Positions 54,538 to 63,673 of a stretch of DNA of 64,000 nucleotides are shown here, piece after piece. The notes under the pieces were generated by a model. The model was not told the DNA's origin and made no database searches. It worked only from the letters and a program-made list of their open reading frames with translations. The position numbers were made by a program, and so were the translations under genes. This stretch comes from Algibacter luteus. GTDB taxonomy: Bacteria > Bacteroidota > Bacteroidia > Flavobacteriales > Flavobacteriaceae. Where the stretch lies: the NCBI RefSeq assembly GCF_900141715.1, contig NZ_FQYK01000004.1, positions 62,001 through 126,000 of the forward strand, given 5' to 3'. Position 1 is the first letter of the stretch. Every line of letters begins with the position of its first letter.

Positions 54538-55749
54538 ATGAGCGTTTTAAGCGGAAAAAATATATTGTTAGGCGTTACTGCAGGTATTGCTGCATACAAA
54601 ACAGCATCTTTAGTCAGGTTGTTTATAAAATCTGGTGCCCATGTAAAAGTGGTTATGACACCAGCTTCAAAAGAATTTGTTACGCCTTTAACTTTATCCA
54701 CACTTTCCAAAAATCCTGTTTACTCATCTTTTACTAATGAAGAAGATGATAATGCAGTTTGGAATAATCATGTAGATTTAGGGCTTTGGGCAGACCTTTT
54801 TGTTATAGCGCCAGCCACGGCAAATACCTTGTCTAAAATGGCTAATGGTGTTTGTGATAATTTATTGTTAGCTACCTACCTATCAGCTAAATGTCCCGTG
54901 TATTTTGCACCAGCAATGGATTTGGATATGTACAAACATGCTACAACACTTACATCCTTTAAAAAACTTAAAGCCTTTGAAAATATAATGATTCCTGCTA
55001 CAAGTGGAGAATTAGCAAGTGGATTAGTGGGTGAAGGTAGAATGGCTGAACCTGAGGATATTGTTTCGTTTATTGAAAATGATATTTTAGGAAAACTTCC
55101 ATTAAAAGGAAAAAAAATACTTATAACTGCGGGACCAACTTATGAAGCTATTGACCCTGTGCGGTATATTGGTAATCATTCTAGTGGAAAAATGGGCTTT
55201 GAAATAGCCAAAGCGGCTGCAAATAATGGAGCAGAGGTGATATTAATCACAGGTCCTACTCATCAAAGTGTAACCCATAATTTAATAAACATTATTCCTG
55301 TTGTGAATGCACAACATATGTATGATGAAGTGCATAAGCATTATGAATCAGCACATGTGGCAATACTTTCGGCAGCTGTTGCAGATTTTAAGCCTAAAGA
55401 AGTAGCAACTCAAAAAATAAAAAAGAAGTCTGATACGTTAACATTAGAGTTAGAAAAAACTAAAGACATTTTAGCTTCATTAGGTGAAATAAAAAAACAC
55501 CAATATCTTGTTGGTTTTGCTTTGGAAACAACTAACGAATTAGAAAACGCCAAAGGAAAATTAAAAAGAAAGAATTTAAATTTAATTGTATTAAATTCGT
55601 TAAATGATAAGGGAGCTGGTTTTAAAACCGATACTAACAAAGTTACTTTTATTGATAATGAGGAAGTTATTACCAAATTTCAATTAAAGTCGAAGGCCGA
55701 AGTAGCTTCAGATTTAATAAATAAAATTATATCAGAAATTGATGCGTAA
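54538..55749 (+). CDS. coaBC: Bifunctional phosphopantothenoylcysteine decarboxylase/ligase
   Basis: The 403-aa fusion enzyme makes 4'-phosphopantetheine from phosphopantothenate in coenzyme A synthesis. The N-terminal CoaC part binds FMN (ILLGVTAGIAAYK; APATANTLSKMANG; PAMDLDMY), and the C-terminal CoaB part has the nucleotide-binding motif ITAGPTYEAIDPVRYIGNHSSGKMG. The start at 54538 (MSVLSGKNILLG) is preferred over 54496, which lies within the hairpin. Its 3' end overlaps the porD start by 8 bases. coaE, the last step, lies at 61440 in the same window. Confidence 0.95.
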   Translation: MSVLSGKNILLGVTAGIAAYKTASLVRLFIKSGAHVKVVMTPASKEFVTPLTLSTLSKNPVYSSFTNEEDDNAVWNNHVDLGLWADLFVIAPATANTLSKMANGVCDNLLLATYLSAKCPVYFAPAMDLDMYKHATTLTSFKKLKAFENIMIPATSGELASGLVGEGRMAEPEDIVSFIENDILGKLPLKGKKILITAGPTYEAIDPVRYIGNHSSGKMGFEIAKAAANNGAEVILITGPTHQSVTHNLINIIPVVNAQHMYDEVHKHYESAHVAILSAAVADFKPKEVATQKIKKKSDTLTLELEKTKDILASLGEIKKHQYLVGFALETTNELENAKGKLKRKNLNLIVLNSLNDKGAGFKTDTNKVTFIDNEEVITKFQLKSKAEVASDLINKIISEIDA

Positions 55750-56629
55750 TATTTTAGTTGTATTATTAATTTGTATTGGACTTGCAGGTTTTTCTCAAGA
55801 GTTAAATTGCAATGTTGTTGTAAATGCAGAACAAACCGGTAATGAAAACTTTCCAATTTTTAAAACCCTTGAAAAGCAAATAAACGAGTTTGTAAATAAT
55901 ACAAAGTGGACTAATAAAGTATTCAAAGATCAAGAGCGTATTAATTGTAACATGTTTATAAATGTTATTAATTATAGTGGCGAGTCTTTTCAGGCTACAA
56001 TACAAGTGCAGTCTTCTCGACCAATATATGGTTCTTCGTACAGTTCACCTATCTACAATTTTAACGATAAAGATTTTAATTTTAGATACTTAGAATTTCA
56101 AAACTTAATATACAACCCCTCGCAGTTTGAGTCTAATTTAATCTCTGTTATAGCGTTTCATGTTAATATGATGTTGGCTTTAGATGCTGATTCTTTCAAG
56201 GAAAATGGAGGTGATGAATATTATAAACAAGCGCAAATTATTACAAATTATTCACAGCAAGGGAATTTTCAAGGTTGGAAATTAGAAGATGGTTTGCAAA
56301 GTAGATTCACATTAATTGATAATGTTTTGTCTCCCACTTTTAAAGAGTTCAGAACTGTGCTTTATAATTATCACCGCAAAGGTTTAGATGTTATGAGCGA
56401 CGATGTAAAAGCGGGAAAAGAGTCTATTAGTGAAGCTTTAGAAACATTTCAGGCAATGAATAACCGAAGACCTAATTCTTTTGTTTTACGAACATTTTTT
56501 GATGCTAAAGCTGAAGAAATTGAACAAATTTTTACCGATGGGCCTAGTGTAAATATTTCAAGTCTAAAAGAAACTTTACAGAAAATTGCACCAATGCATA
56601 GTAGTAAATGGCAGAATATCAAGTATTAA
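55742..56629 (+). CDS. porD: PorD/DUF4835 type IX secretion-associated protein
   Basis: The 295-aa protein has a signal peptide (NILVVLLICIGLAGFSQ) and the DUF4835 pattern with YNPSQFESNLISVIAFHVNMMLALDADSF, which I associate with PorD of the Bacteroidetes type IX secretion system. It should be periplasmic or membrane-associated. The start is the ATG at 55742 within the coaBC 3' end (8-base overlap); a TTG at 55739 is one codon earlier. recN follows 78 bases later. Confidence 0.85.
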   Translation: MRNILVVLLICIGLAGFSQELNCNVVVNAEQTGNENFPIFKTLEKQINEFVNNTKWTNKVFKDQERINCNMFINVINYSGESFQATIQVQSSRPIYGSSYSSPIYNFNDKDFNFRYLEFQNLIYNPSQFESNLISVIAFHVNMMLALDADSFKENGGDEYYKQAQIITNYSQQGNFQGWKLEDGLQSRFTLIDNVLSPTFKEFRTVLYNYHRKGLDVMSDDVKAGKESISEALETFQAMNNRRPNSFVLRTFFDAKAEEIEQIFTDGPSVNISSLKETLQKIAPMHSSKWQNIKY

Positions 56630-56707
56630 ATAAATAGTACAAAAGTATTATCTTAATAATTGAATTTTAAAGTTTAAGTTCTTATCCTGAATTACTGAAA
56701 ATCAAAA

Positions 56708-58360
56708 ATGTTAACATCACTTTCCATAAAAAATTACGCTTTAATTGATAATTTGAATGTCGATTTTTATGATGGTTTTTCTATTATAACAGGTGAAACT
56801 GGTGCAGGTAAATCAATATTACTAGGAGGTTTATCTTTAATTTTAGGTAAACGTGCAGATTTAAGTAGTTTAAAAGACACAACTCAAAAATGTATTATCG
56901 AAGCCGTTTTTAATATTGCTAATTACAATTTAAAATCGCGTTTTCAAGCTGAAGATTTCGATTATGAAGATATAACAATCATCAGAAGAGAAATATTACC
57001 ATCAGGGAAATCAAGGGCTTTTGTAAATGATTCGCCAGTAAACTTATCTAGTTTGCAATTGCTAGGGGAGCGTTTAATAGATATTCATTCGCAACACCAA
57101 ACCTTACAATTGACCAGTAACGATTTTCAGTTTCAAGTTATTGATGCTTTAGCAAAACATGACGACCTAGTATCGCATTATAAAGTGGAATTGAAAGGCT
57201 TAAAAGCGCTTCAAAAGGAACATCAAGAATTATTGACTTTTCAGGCAGTAGCTATAAAAGAGCACGATTACAATACATTTTTATTAAATGAATTGGTTGA
57301 AGCTCATTTAGTTGAAGGAGAAGTTGAAACTTTAGAAGAAGAATATGAAACACTTAGCAATGTAGAAGGGATTAAAGAAAAGCTGGATGAAGCTTATCAA
57401 CTCTTAAGCGAAGACCAAATTGGCATTATTACGTCATTAACTTCTTTAAAAAATATATTTCAGAAACTATCGAGTATTTCTAATAAATATGAGACGTTAT
57501 TTAACAGAGCCAATAGCAGTTTAATTGAAATGGACGATTTGTATAGTGAAGTTTATGAACTACAAGAAAGCTTAGAAGCAGACCCGCAGAGATTAGAAGT
57601 TGTAGATGCGAAATTAAAAAGCATCCATAATTTAATGCAAAAGCATATTGTTTCAGAAGTTTCAGAGTTAATCGACATAAAAAATCAACTTGAAGAGAAA
57701 GTAGCAGTTACTGAAAACTTGGATGAAACCATTCAGAAGAAATCTTCAGAAATCACCAAAAAGGAAGAAGAACTGAACAAAATCGCACAATCAATTCATA
57801 AAAACAGGCTAGATGTTATTCCGCAGTTAAAACAACAATTAGAAACTATTTTGGTAGATTTAGGAATGCCAAACGCTCAGTTTAAAATAGATTTAGAATT
57901 GAGTAATACCTTTTATTCTAACGGAAAAGATGAATTAACGCTGCTGTTTTCAGCAAATAAAGGTGGTAATTTTAACGAATTAAAAAAGGCAGCTTCAGGC
58001 GGTGAGCTTTCTAGAATCATGTTAGCAATCAAATCAGTTTTAGCAAAATACATTCAACTGCCAACCATTATGTTTGATGAGATTGATACGGGTGTTTCAG
58101 GCGAAATATCGAACAAAATGGGCGATATTATGCTTCAAATGAGTAAGCATATGCAAGTGTTTTCAATAACACATTTACCTCAAATAGCGGCAAAAGGCCA
58201 TTCGCATTTCAAAGTTTATAAAGAAGATGTTAATGAGGTAACGCAAACCAATTTAATAAAACTAAATCACGACGAACGAATTGTTGAGATTGCACAAATG
58301 CTTGGTGGCTCAGAAATATCAAATTCTGCAATAGCTCATGCCAAAGAATTACTCAATTAA
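56708..58360 (+). CDS. recN: DNA repair protein RecN
   Basis: The 550-aa SMC-like ATPase has Walker A (GETGAGKSILLGG) near the start, a long coiled coil (about 150-380), the signature GGELSR and Walker B (MFDEIDTGVSGE) near the end. It helps bring broken DNA ends together in recombinational repair. Length is typical. It lies after porD and before fabI, in the same orientation. I saw no LexA-type operator; none is expected from the consensus in this phylum. Confidence 0.96.
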   Translation: MLTSLSIKNYALIDNLNVDFYDGFSIITGETGAGKSILLGGLSLILGKRADLSSLKDTTQKCIIEAVFNIANYNLKSRFQAEDFDYEDITIIRREILPSGKSRAFVNDSPVNLSSLQLLGERLIDIHSQHQTLQLTSNDFQFQVIDALAKHDDLVSHYKVELKGLKALQKEHQELLTFQAVAIKEHDYNTFLLNELVEAHLVEGEVETLEEEYETLSNVEGIKEKLDEAYQLLSEDQIGIITSLTSLKNIFQKLSSISNKYETLFNRANSSLIEMDDLYSEVYELQESLEADPQRLEVVDAKLKSIHNLMQKHIVSEVSELIDIKNQLEEKVAVTENLDETIQKKSSEITKKEEELNKIAQSIHKNRLDVIPQLKQQLETILVDLGMPNAQFKIDLELSNTFYSNGKDELTLLFSANKGGNFNELKKAASGGELSRIMLAIKSVLAKYIQLPTIMFDEIDTGVSGEISNKMGDIMLQMSKHMQVFSITHLPQIAAKGHSHFKVYKEDVNEVTQTNLIKLNHDERIVEIAQMLGGSEISNSAIAHAKELLN

Positions 58361-58418
58361 TTAGTATATTTAAAGTCTAAAATTAAAACATAACTAATCA
58401 AGATATAAACCATTACAT

Positions 58419-59234
58419 ATGTATAACTTACTAAAAGGAAAAAAAGGAATCATTTTTGGAGCACTAGATTCAAATTCAATTGCTTGGAAAACAGCAGAAC
58501 GCGTTCATGAAGAAGGCGGACAATTTGTATTAACAAATGCACCGGTTGCAATGCGAATGGGGCAAATTAACGAATTGGCAGAAAAAACTGGTTCTCAAAT
58601 AATTCCTGCTGATGCGACTTCGCTTGAAGATTTACAGAATTTAGTCGACCAATCTATGGAAATATTAGGTGGTAAAATTGATTTCGTTTTACATTCAATA
58701 GGCATGTCTATAAATGTTAGAAAAGGAAAGCATTATACCGATCAAAATTATGATTGGACACAGAAGGGAACAGATGTATCAGCAATGTCTTTTCATAAGT
58801 TAATGCAAACCTTATATAAATCTGACGCTATGAATGAGTGGGGCAGTATTGTTGCGCTAACGTACATGGCAGCACAACGTGTGTTTCCAGATTATAATGA
58901 TATGGCAGATAATAAAGCCTATTTAGAAAGTATTGCACGTAGTTTTGGGTATTTCTTCGGAAGAGATAAAAACGTTCGTGTTAATACCATTTCGCAATCC
59001 CCTACGCCAACAACTGCAGGTAGTGGCGTAAAAGGGTTCGATGGCTTTATAGCTTATGCCGAAAAAATGTCGCCACTTGGTAATGCAACCGCAATGGATT
59101 GTGCAAATTACACCGTTGCCATGTTTAGCGATTTAACAAAACGAGTTACTTTACAAAACCTTTATAACGATGGTGGTTTTAGTAACATGGGTGTGAGCGA
59201 TGCAGTAATGTCTACTTTTGTTGGAGAAGAGTAA
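58419..59234 (+). CDS. fabI: Enoyl-[acyl-carrier-protein] reductase
   Basis: The 271-aa NADH-dependent enzyme reduces trans-2-enoyl-ACP in the last step of each fatty acid elongation cycle. The opening LKGKKGIIFGALDSNSIAW is the SDR cofactor motif of the FabI type, and the catalytic Tyr-x6-Lys is present in PDYNDMADNK. It is cytoplasmic and the target class of triclosan and diazaborines. A terminator follows at 59255-59284, closing the dapA-to-fabI stretch. Confidence 0.95.
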   Translation: MYNLLKGKKGIIFGALDSNSIAWKTAERVHEEGGQFVLTNAPVAMRMGQINELAEKTGSQIIPADATSLEDLQNLVDQSMEILGGKIDFVLHSIGMSINVRKGKHYTDQNYDWTQKGTDVSAMSFHKLMQTLYKSDAMNEWGSIVALTYMAAQRVFPDYNDMADNKAYLESIARSFGYFFGRDKNVRVNTISQSPTPTTAGSGVKGFDGFIAYAEKMSPLGNATAMDCANYTVAMFSDLTKRVTLQNLYNDGGFSNMGVSDAVMSTFVGEE

Positions 59235-59254
59235 AATAACTTTTAATATACAAG

Positions 59255-59284
59255 AAAGCCACCCATAAAACGGTGGCTTTTTTA
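59255..59284 (+). terminator. Terminator after fabI
   Basis: AAAGCCACC (59255-59263) pairs with GGTGGCTTT (59272-59280) around an 8-base loop, followed by more Ts. Confidence 0.88.
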
Positions 59285-59309
59285 TGCTTTTATATGTTGA
59301 TATAATTAT

Positions 59310-59420
59310 GGCGAGTTTTAAAAAAACCGCGCTATACGTTACTAGTTTTGGCTCGATGCGCGCCTCGCCAAAAGCTAACCACTACTATCGCTCTCGCAAG
59401 TGTCCGCCAAATAAGAATCT
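59310..59420. repeat. GC-rich intergenic element
   Basis: A roughly 110-base stretch between fabI and the glycosyltransferase is clearly richer in G and C than the rest. It holds an imperfect hairpin: TAGTTTTGGC (59343-59352) pairs with GCCAAAA-CTA (59367-59377, one bulged G), and the loop includes GCGCGC. It forms the start of a spurious extension of the glycosyltransferase frame. It may be a degenerate repeat or insertion remnant. Confidence 0.5.
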
Positions 59421-59441
59421 CATCAAAAAGCAACTGTAAGT

Positions 59442-59475
59442 TTGCCAATAAATGCAACAGGATTAATTACATTTG
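59442..59475 (+). promoter_or_regulatory. Promoter of the glycosyltransferase gene, leaderless candidate
   Basis: TTG (59442-59444) and TACATTTG (59468-59475) are separated by 23 bases. Only 4 bases separate the -7 element from the ATG at 59480, so transcription would start at or just within the start codon. Confidence 0.6.
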
Positions 59476-59479
59476 TATT

Positions 59480-60487
59480 ATGCAATTACAATATTCATTT
59501 ATAATTCCAGTTTATAACAGGCCTAACGAGATTCAAGAACTTTTGGAAAGTTTTGAAGCTTTACAAGGCGATATATCCTATGAAATTGTAATTGTTGAAG
59601 ATGGCTCTTCTGAAACATCAAAACAAGTAGTTGATACGTTTAGTAAAAGTTTAAACATTTCCTATTATTTTAAAGAGAATTCAGGCCCTGGAGATTCTCG
59701 AAATTATGGCATGAAAAAAGCCAAAGGCAATTATTTTATCATTTTAGATTCAGATTGTATTCTTCCTAAAACCTATTTAGTAGAAGTAAAGAAGAATTTA
59801 GAAAAAGAATATGTAGATTGTTTTGGTGGTCCTGATGCTGCCCACGATTCATTTTCGAATCTTCAAAAAGCTATCAACTTTTCAATGACGTCCTTTATTA
59901 CAACTGGAGGAATTCGAGGAAAAAAGAGCAGTGTAGATAAATTTCAACCCCGAAGTTTCAACATGGGACTTTCAAAAAAAGCATTTAAAGCTTCCAAAGG
60001 ATTCGGACAAATACATCCAGGAGAAGACCCCGATTTATCGATTCGATTGTGGAATTTAGGATTTAAAACCAAACTTATTCCTGAGGCTTTCGTATATCAT
60101 AAACGCAGAATTTCTTGGTCTAACTTTTTTAAACAAGTCAATAAATTCGGGATGGTTCGCCCTATTTTAAATAAATGGCATCCTTCAACAAAAAAAATAA
60201 CCTATTGGTTCCCAACCTTATTTATCCTAGGCTTAATCGTCACAGTAGTTTTAGCTGTTGTCGGATTTAACTTGTTGCTAATAGTTTATGGTTTCTATTT
60301 TGTATTGGCATTTATTCTGGCTTTAATAAAAACAAAAAACATAATAGTTTCAATATTGGTAATACCCGCCATTTTAATTCAATTTTTCGGCTACGGCATC
60401 GGGTTTTTAAAATCTACCTTCGCGGTTTCATTCTTAAATAAAGATCCTGAAACTCATTTTCCTAAATTATTCTTTAAATTAAAATAA
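59480..60487 (+). CDS. Family 2 glycosyltransferase, membrane-associated
   Basis: The 335-aa protein has the GT-A fold signature SFIIPVYNRPNEIQELLESF, IVEDGSSE and the Asp-x-Asp-like metal site FIILDSDC, and a PDLSIRLWNLGF acceptor-side motif. Two to three hydrophobic segments at the C-terminal end (about 235-320) anchor it to the inner membrane. It transfers a sugar from a nucleotide donor to a lipid or protein acceptor, otherwise unknown. An upstream ATG (59348) would add 44 residues encoded by the GC-rich element and is rejected. It overlaps the YbbR gene by 1 base. Confidence 0.88.
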   Translation: MQLQYSFIIPVYNRPNEIQELLESFEALQGDISYEIVIVEDGSSETSKQVVDTFSKSLNISYYFKENSGPGDSRNYGMKKAKGNYFIILDSDCILPKTYLVEVKKNLEKEYVDCFGGPDAAHDSFSNLQKAINFSMTSFITTGGIRGKKSSVDKFQPRSFNMGLSKKAFKASKGFGQIHPGEDPDLSIRLWNLGFKTKLIPEAFVYHKRRISWSNFFKQVNKFGMVRPILNKWHPSTKKITYWFPTLFILGLIVTVVLAVVGFNLLLIVYGFYFVLAFILALIKTKNIIVSILVIPAILIQFFGYGIGFLKSTFAVSFLNKDPETHFPKLFFKLK

Positions 60488-61443
60488 TGGAAAAAATAAA
60501 AGCAGATATTATAGCATCATTTAAAAATAAAAAGATCAATGTTTTTATTTTATTCTTATTGTCGGCTTTTGTTATCTTATTCTTTACCAAACTATCAAAA
60601 GAGTATACCAAAACTATTCCATTTGATATTGAAAAAATAAATGTCCCTCAAGAAAACGTCATTTTAAACGATACTGCCAGTTTAAATATTACCTTAAAAA
60701 CTCACGGATTCAAATGGCTAAAGTATTATTTCTATTCGCCTAAAATAACTATCGATTTTAGTAAAGATGTATTAAAAAGAGAAGGAGAGTTTGTTTGGAA
60801 TAAGTCAAAGTCTTACTTAAATAATACACAATTTGATAAGCAAGTGGAGATTTTAAATATAACACCAGACCCGTTGATTTTTAAATACGGTGTAAATAAG
60901 GTCAAGAAGGTTCCTGTGGTTCTAAACACAGATATTAGCTTTCATCCAGGATTTGATATGTCTGAAAAATTATTTTCTGAGCCGGATTCAGTAGTTGTTG
61001 TTGGTCCTGATTTATTAGTATCAGAAATTAATCAGCTAGAAACAGAGCCATTTAGTTTAGCTGGTGTTAGAGAAGATATACAAGATTTAGTAAAATTAAA
61101 GTTACCAGCTAAAACAAAAGATTTGAAATTTTCAGTTGAACAAATCATGCTAAAAGGTAATGTGGAAAAATTCACAGAAGGCACGCTGAAACTTCCGGTT
61201 CATGTTATTAATGTGTCTAAAAATGTGAAAATAAAATACTTTCCTAAGGTAATAAACGTTTCTTATTACGTGAGTTTAAGCGACTTCAATTCAGTATCTG
61301 CGAAAAATTTTAAAGTGGTTTGCGATTTCGCGAAAACGAATAAGAACCAGTCTTTTTTAATTCCAGAGTTGGTTAAGCAACCAGAAACGGTAAAAAACAC
61401 AAGATTAGGGTTACAGCGAATTGAATTTATAATTACAAAATGA
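60487..61443 (+). CDS. YbbR-like (CdaR-type) domain protein
   Basis: The 318-aa protein has one N-terminal membrane segment (about 18-38, NVFILFLLSAFVILFFTKLS) and repeated YbbR-type beta domains facing the periplasm. In Firmicutes YbbR/CdaR proteins activate the diadenylate cyclase CdaA, but no cdaA gene is next to it here, so that role is unconfirmed. It overlaps the glycosyltransferase end and the coaE start by 1 and 4 bases, so the three are co-transcribed and probably coupled. Confidence 0.85.
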   Translation: MEKIKADIIASFKNKKINVFILFLLSAFVILFFTKLSKEYTKTIPFDIEKINVPQENVILNDTASLNITLKTHGFKWLKYYFYSPKITIDFSKDVLKREGEFVWNKSKSYLNNTQFDKQVEILNITPDPLIFKYGVNKVKKVPVVLNTDISFHPGFDMSEKLFSEPDSVVVVGPDLLVSEINQLETEPFSLAGVREDIQDLVKLKLPAKTKDLKFSVEQIMLKGNVEKFTEGTLKLPVHVINVSKNVKIKYFPKVINVSYYVSLSDFNSVSAKNFKVVCDFAKTNKNQSFLIPELVKQPETVKNTRLGLQRIEFIITK

Positions 61444-62039
61444 TTATAGTAGGACTTACAGGCGGTATAGGAAGTGGAAAAACAACGGTAGCAAAACAGT
61501 TTTCAGCTTTAGGGATTCCTGTTTATATAGCTGATGAGGAAGCGAAACTTTTAATGAATAGATCGAAAATTATTAAAAGAAAACTTACTAAACTATTTGG
61601 CGATGATGCTTACACCAGTGGAAAATTGAACAAGCCTTATATTGCTAATATTATATTCAATGATAAATCGTATTTGCATCAATTGAATGCGATTGTGCAC
61701 CCTAAAGTGGCTAGACATTTTGAAAAATGGGTTTTAAAACAAAAGGCACCTTACGTAATAAAAGAAGTAGCTATTTTATTTGAAAATGGAGGAGATAAAT
61801 TATGTGATTTTGTAATTACAGTAACAGCTCCTAAAAAAACTAGAATACAACGTTTACTTAAACGCGACAATACTTCAGCAGAAAAGATTGAAGCCATTAT
61901 GAAAAATCAATGGACAGATGATGAGAAAATAAAACGCTCTCAATTTGTTATTGAAAATATCGAACTTGAATACACAAAAAAGCAAGTTTTAAAGATTCAT
62001 AATGAAATTCTTAAAAAAGTCAAGAAACGCCAATTTTAA
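61440..62039 (+). CDS. coaE: Dephospho-CoA kinase
   Basis: The 199-aa cytoplasmic kinase adds the 3'-phosphate to dephospho-CoA, finishing coenzyme A synthesis. The P-loop GLTGGIGSGKTTVA at the start, DEEAK and HPKVARHFEKW are family motifs. Length is typical. Its ATG overlaps the YbbR-like stop codon by 4 bases. The preceding coaBC at 54538 covers earlier steps. The signal transduction pair follows after 60 bases. Confidence 0.95.
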   Translation: MIIVGLTGGIGSGKTTVAKQFSALGIPVYIADEEAKLLMNRSKIIKRKLTKLFGDDAYTSGKLNKPYIANIIFNDKSYLHQLNAIVHPKVARHFEKWVLKQKAPYVIKEVAILFENGGDKLCDFVITVTAPKKTRIQRLLKRDNTSAEKIEAIMKNQWTDDEKIKRSQFVIENIELEYTKKQVLKIHNEILKKVKKRQF

Positions 62040-62099
62040 CATTTTTGTTAATGTAAGGTTAAAAGACGATAGCGCTAAATGTTAAAATGTTAATTTTGA

Positions 62100-63671
62100 A
62101 TGATGAGCAAAAGAATATTCATCCTATTAATAATACTCATGAGTCTATCTCTAGTTGGTATTATCTCTATTCAAGCTTATTATATTAATGATTCAGTTCA
62201 AAACGAAAAGGAACGATTTAAGTTTAATGTTGTAAAGGCACTTAATTACGTTTCAAATACGGTTGAGGAAAACGAATCTGAAAAATATTTTTCTAAGTTT
62301 TTAAGCTTAGATAGTGAAAAGAAAGTAGATGAAGATGCTGTTTCTCAATTGCTCATTTATCAAAAAAATAATAGCACAAAAGAAACGCTCATTTACAGAA
62401 GTAATGTATTGGAGGAAAATTACAAACTTTCTTCTTCGCTCTTTGACATTGGTTTAGATAGCCTAGATATAAAAAATATTACTGCGCAGTCAACTGCCGA
62501 AATTTATAATAACGCTGGTATTTCAGAAAAAGATATAAAAAGTCCAATTTCTAAAATTATTAGAAGCGGTACTATTGATGAAGCACAAAGATTGAGTTTT
62601 GAAAAGAGTTTTAAAGAAATATCAAAACGTACACCCATTCATAAACGTGTTTCTGGTACAGAAATTAAAAACCTGTTAACAGAAAAACTCAAAAAAGATG
62701 GTATTGATATTGATTTTGAATACGCAATTTATAGTAACGATTTAGCAACAAAAGTAAGTAGTAGTAATTTTGAATATAATCCAAAATCGAACTTTAAGGT
62801 TCCTATATTTTATGATGAAAACAATCAAACACCATATAGGCTTTTAGTTGATTTCCCAGATGATAAGAAGTTTATACTATCTGGTGTTTTGGAAATGATT
62901 TTTTTATCAATATTATTTACATCTATCATCATTATTGCATATTCAAGTGCTCTGTTTCAGTTGGTAAAACAACGTAAAATTTCAGAAATAAAAACTGATT
63001 TTATCAATAACATGACGCATGAATTTAAAACACCAATAGCAACTATTAACTTAGCTTTAGATGCCATTAGAAACCCTAAAGTTATTGATGATAAAGAAAA
63101 AGTTGTTAGATATTTGGGCATGATAAAAGAAGAAAACAAGCGTATGCATGCGCAAGTTGAAAACGTATTGAGAATATCTAAACTAGAAAAAAATGAGTTA
63201 AACATCAGTAAGGATAGAGTGGAACTGCACGACTTAATTGAAGATGCAATTACACATGTAGAGCTTATTGTTGAAGACCGACAAGGATATATTAAAACAT
63301 TTTTAAATGCTGAACAGTCGTCTGTGTTAGCCAATGAGACGCATTTTACTAATGTTATTGTAAATATTCTGGATAATGCTATAAAATATTCTCCAGAAGC
63401 TCCTGAAATTGAGGTGTATACCGAAAATGCAGGAACAAACATATTATTAAAAATCAAAGATCATGGTAGCGGAATGAGTAAAGCAGCTGCCAAACGCGTG
63501 TTCGAAAAGTTTTATAGAGAACACACAGGAAATATTCATAATGTAAAAGGCCATGGTTTAGGATTGGCTTACGTTAAACGAATTGTAGAAGACCATCAAG
63601 GTCATGTATCAGTAGAATCAGAAAAGGACAAAGGAAGCACGTTCATTATAAAGCTTCCGTTAATATCATAA
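62100..63671 (+). CDS. Membrane sensor histidine kinase
   Basis: The 523-aa protein has an N-terminal membrane segment (about 5-25), a periplasmic sensor region (about 30-265) without recognised domain, a second membrane segment (about 268-290, LEMIFLSILFTSIIIIAYSSALF) and the kinase core: the phosphoacceptor His307 in MTHEFKTPI, the N box NVIVNILDNAIKYS, and the ATP-lid motifs DHGSGM and GHGLGLAY. It senses an unknown envelope signal. The start is ATG at 62100 or 62103. The response regulator follows after 2 bases, forming a two-component operon. Confidence 0.94.
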   Translation: MMSKRIFILLIILMSLSLVGIISIQAYYINDSVQNEKERFKFNVVKALNYVSNTVEENESEKYFSKFLSLDSEKKVDEDAVSQLLIYQKNNSTKETLIYRSNVLEENYKLSSSLFDIGLDSLDIKNITAQSTAEIYNNAGISEKDIKSPISKIIRSGTIDEAQRLSFEKSFKEISKRTPIHKRVSGTEIKNLLTEKLKKDGIDIDFEYAIYSNDLATKVSSSNFEYNPKSNFKVPIFYDENNQTPYRLLVDFPDDKKFILSGVLEMIFLSILFTSIIIIAYSSALFQLVKQRKISEIKTDFINNMTHEFKTPIATINLALDAIRNPKVIDDKEKVVRYLGMIKEENKRMHAQVENVLRISKLEKNELNISKDRVELHDLIEDAITHVELIVEDRQGYIKTFLNAEQSSVLANETHFTNVIVNILDNAIKYSPEAPEIEVYTENAGTNILLKIKDHGSGMSKAAAKRVFEKFYREHTGNIHNVKGHGLGLAYVKRIVEDHQGHVSVESEKDKGSTFIIKLPLIS

Positions 63672-63673
63672 CT

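Noticed and set aside
59348-59479. N-terminal extension of the glycosyltransferase by 44 residues
   Set aside because: The extra residues are encoded by the GC-rich intergenic element and precede the promoter; the family starts at the ATG at 59480.
62957-63457. A minus-strand frame of 166 codons inside the histidine kinase gene
   Set aside because: It lies opposite the conserved kinase core, with composition of an antisense shadow.
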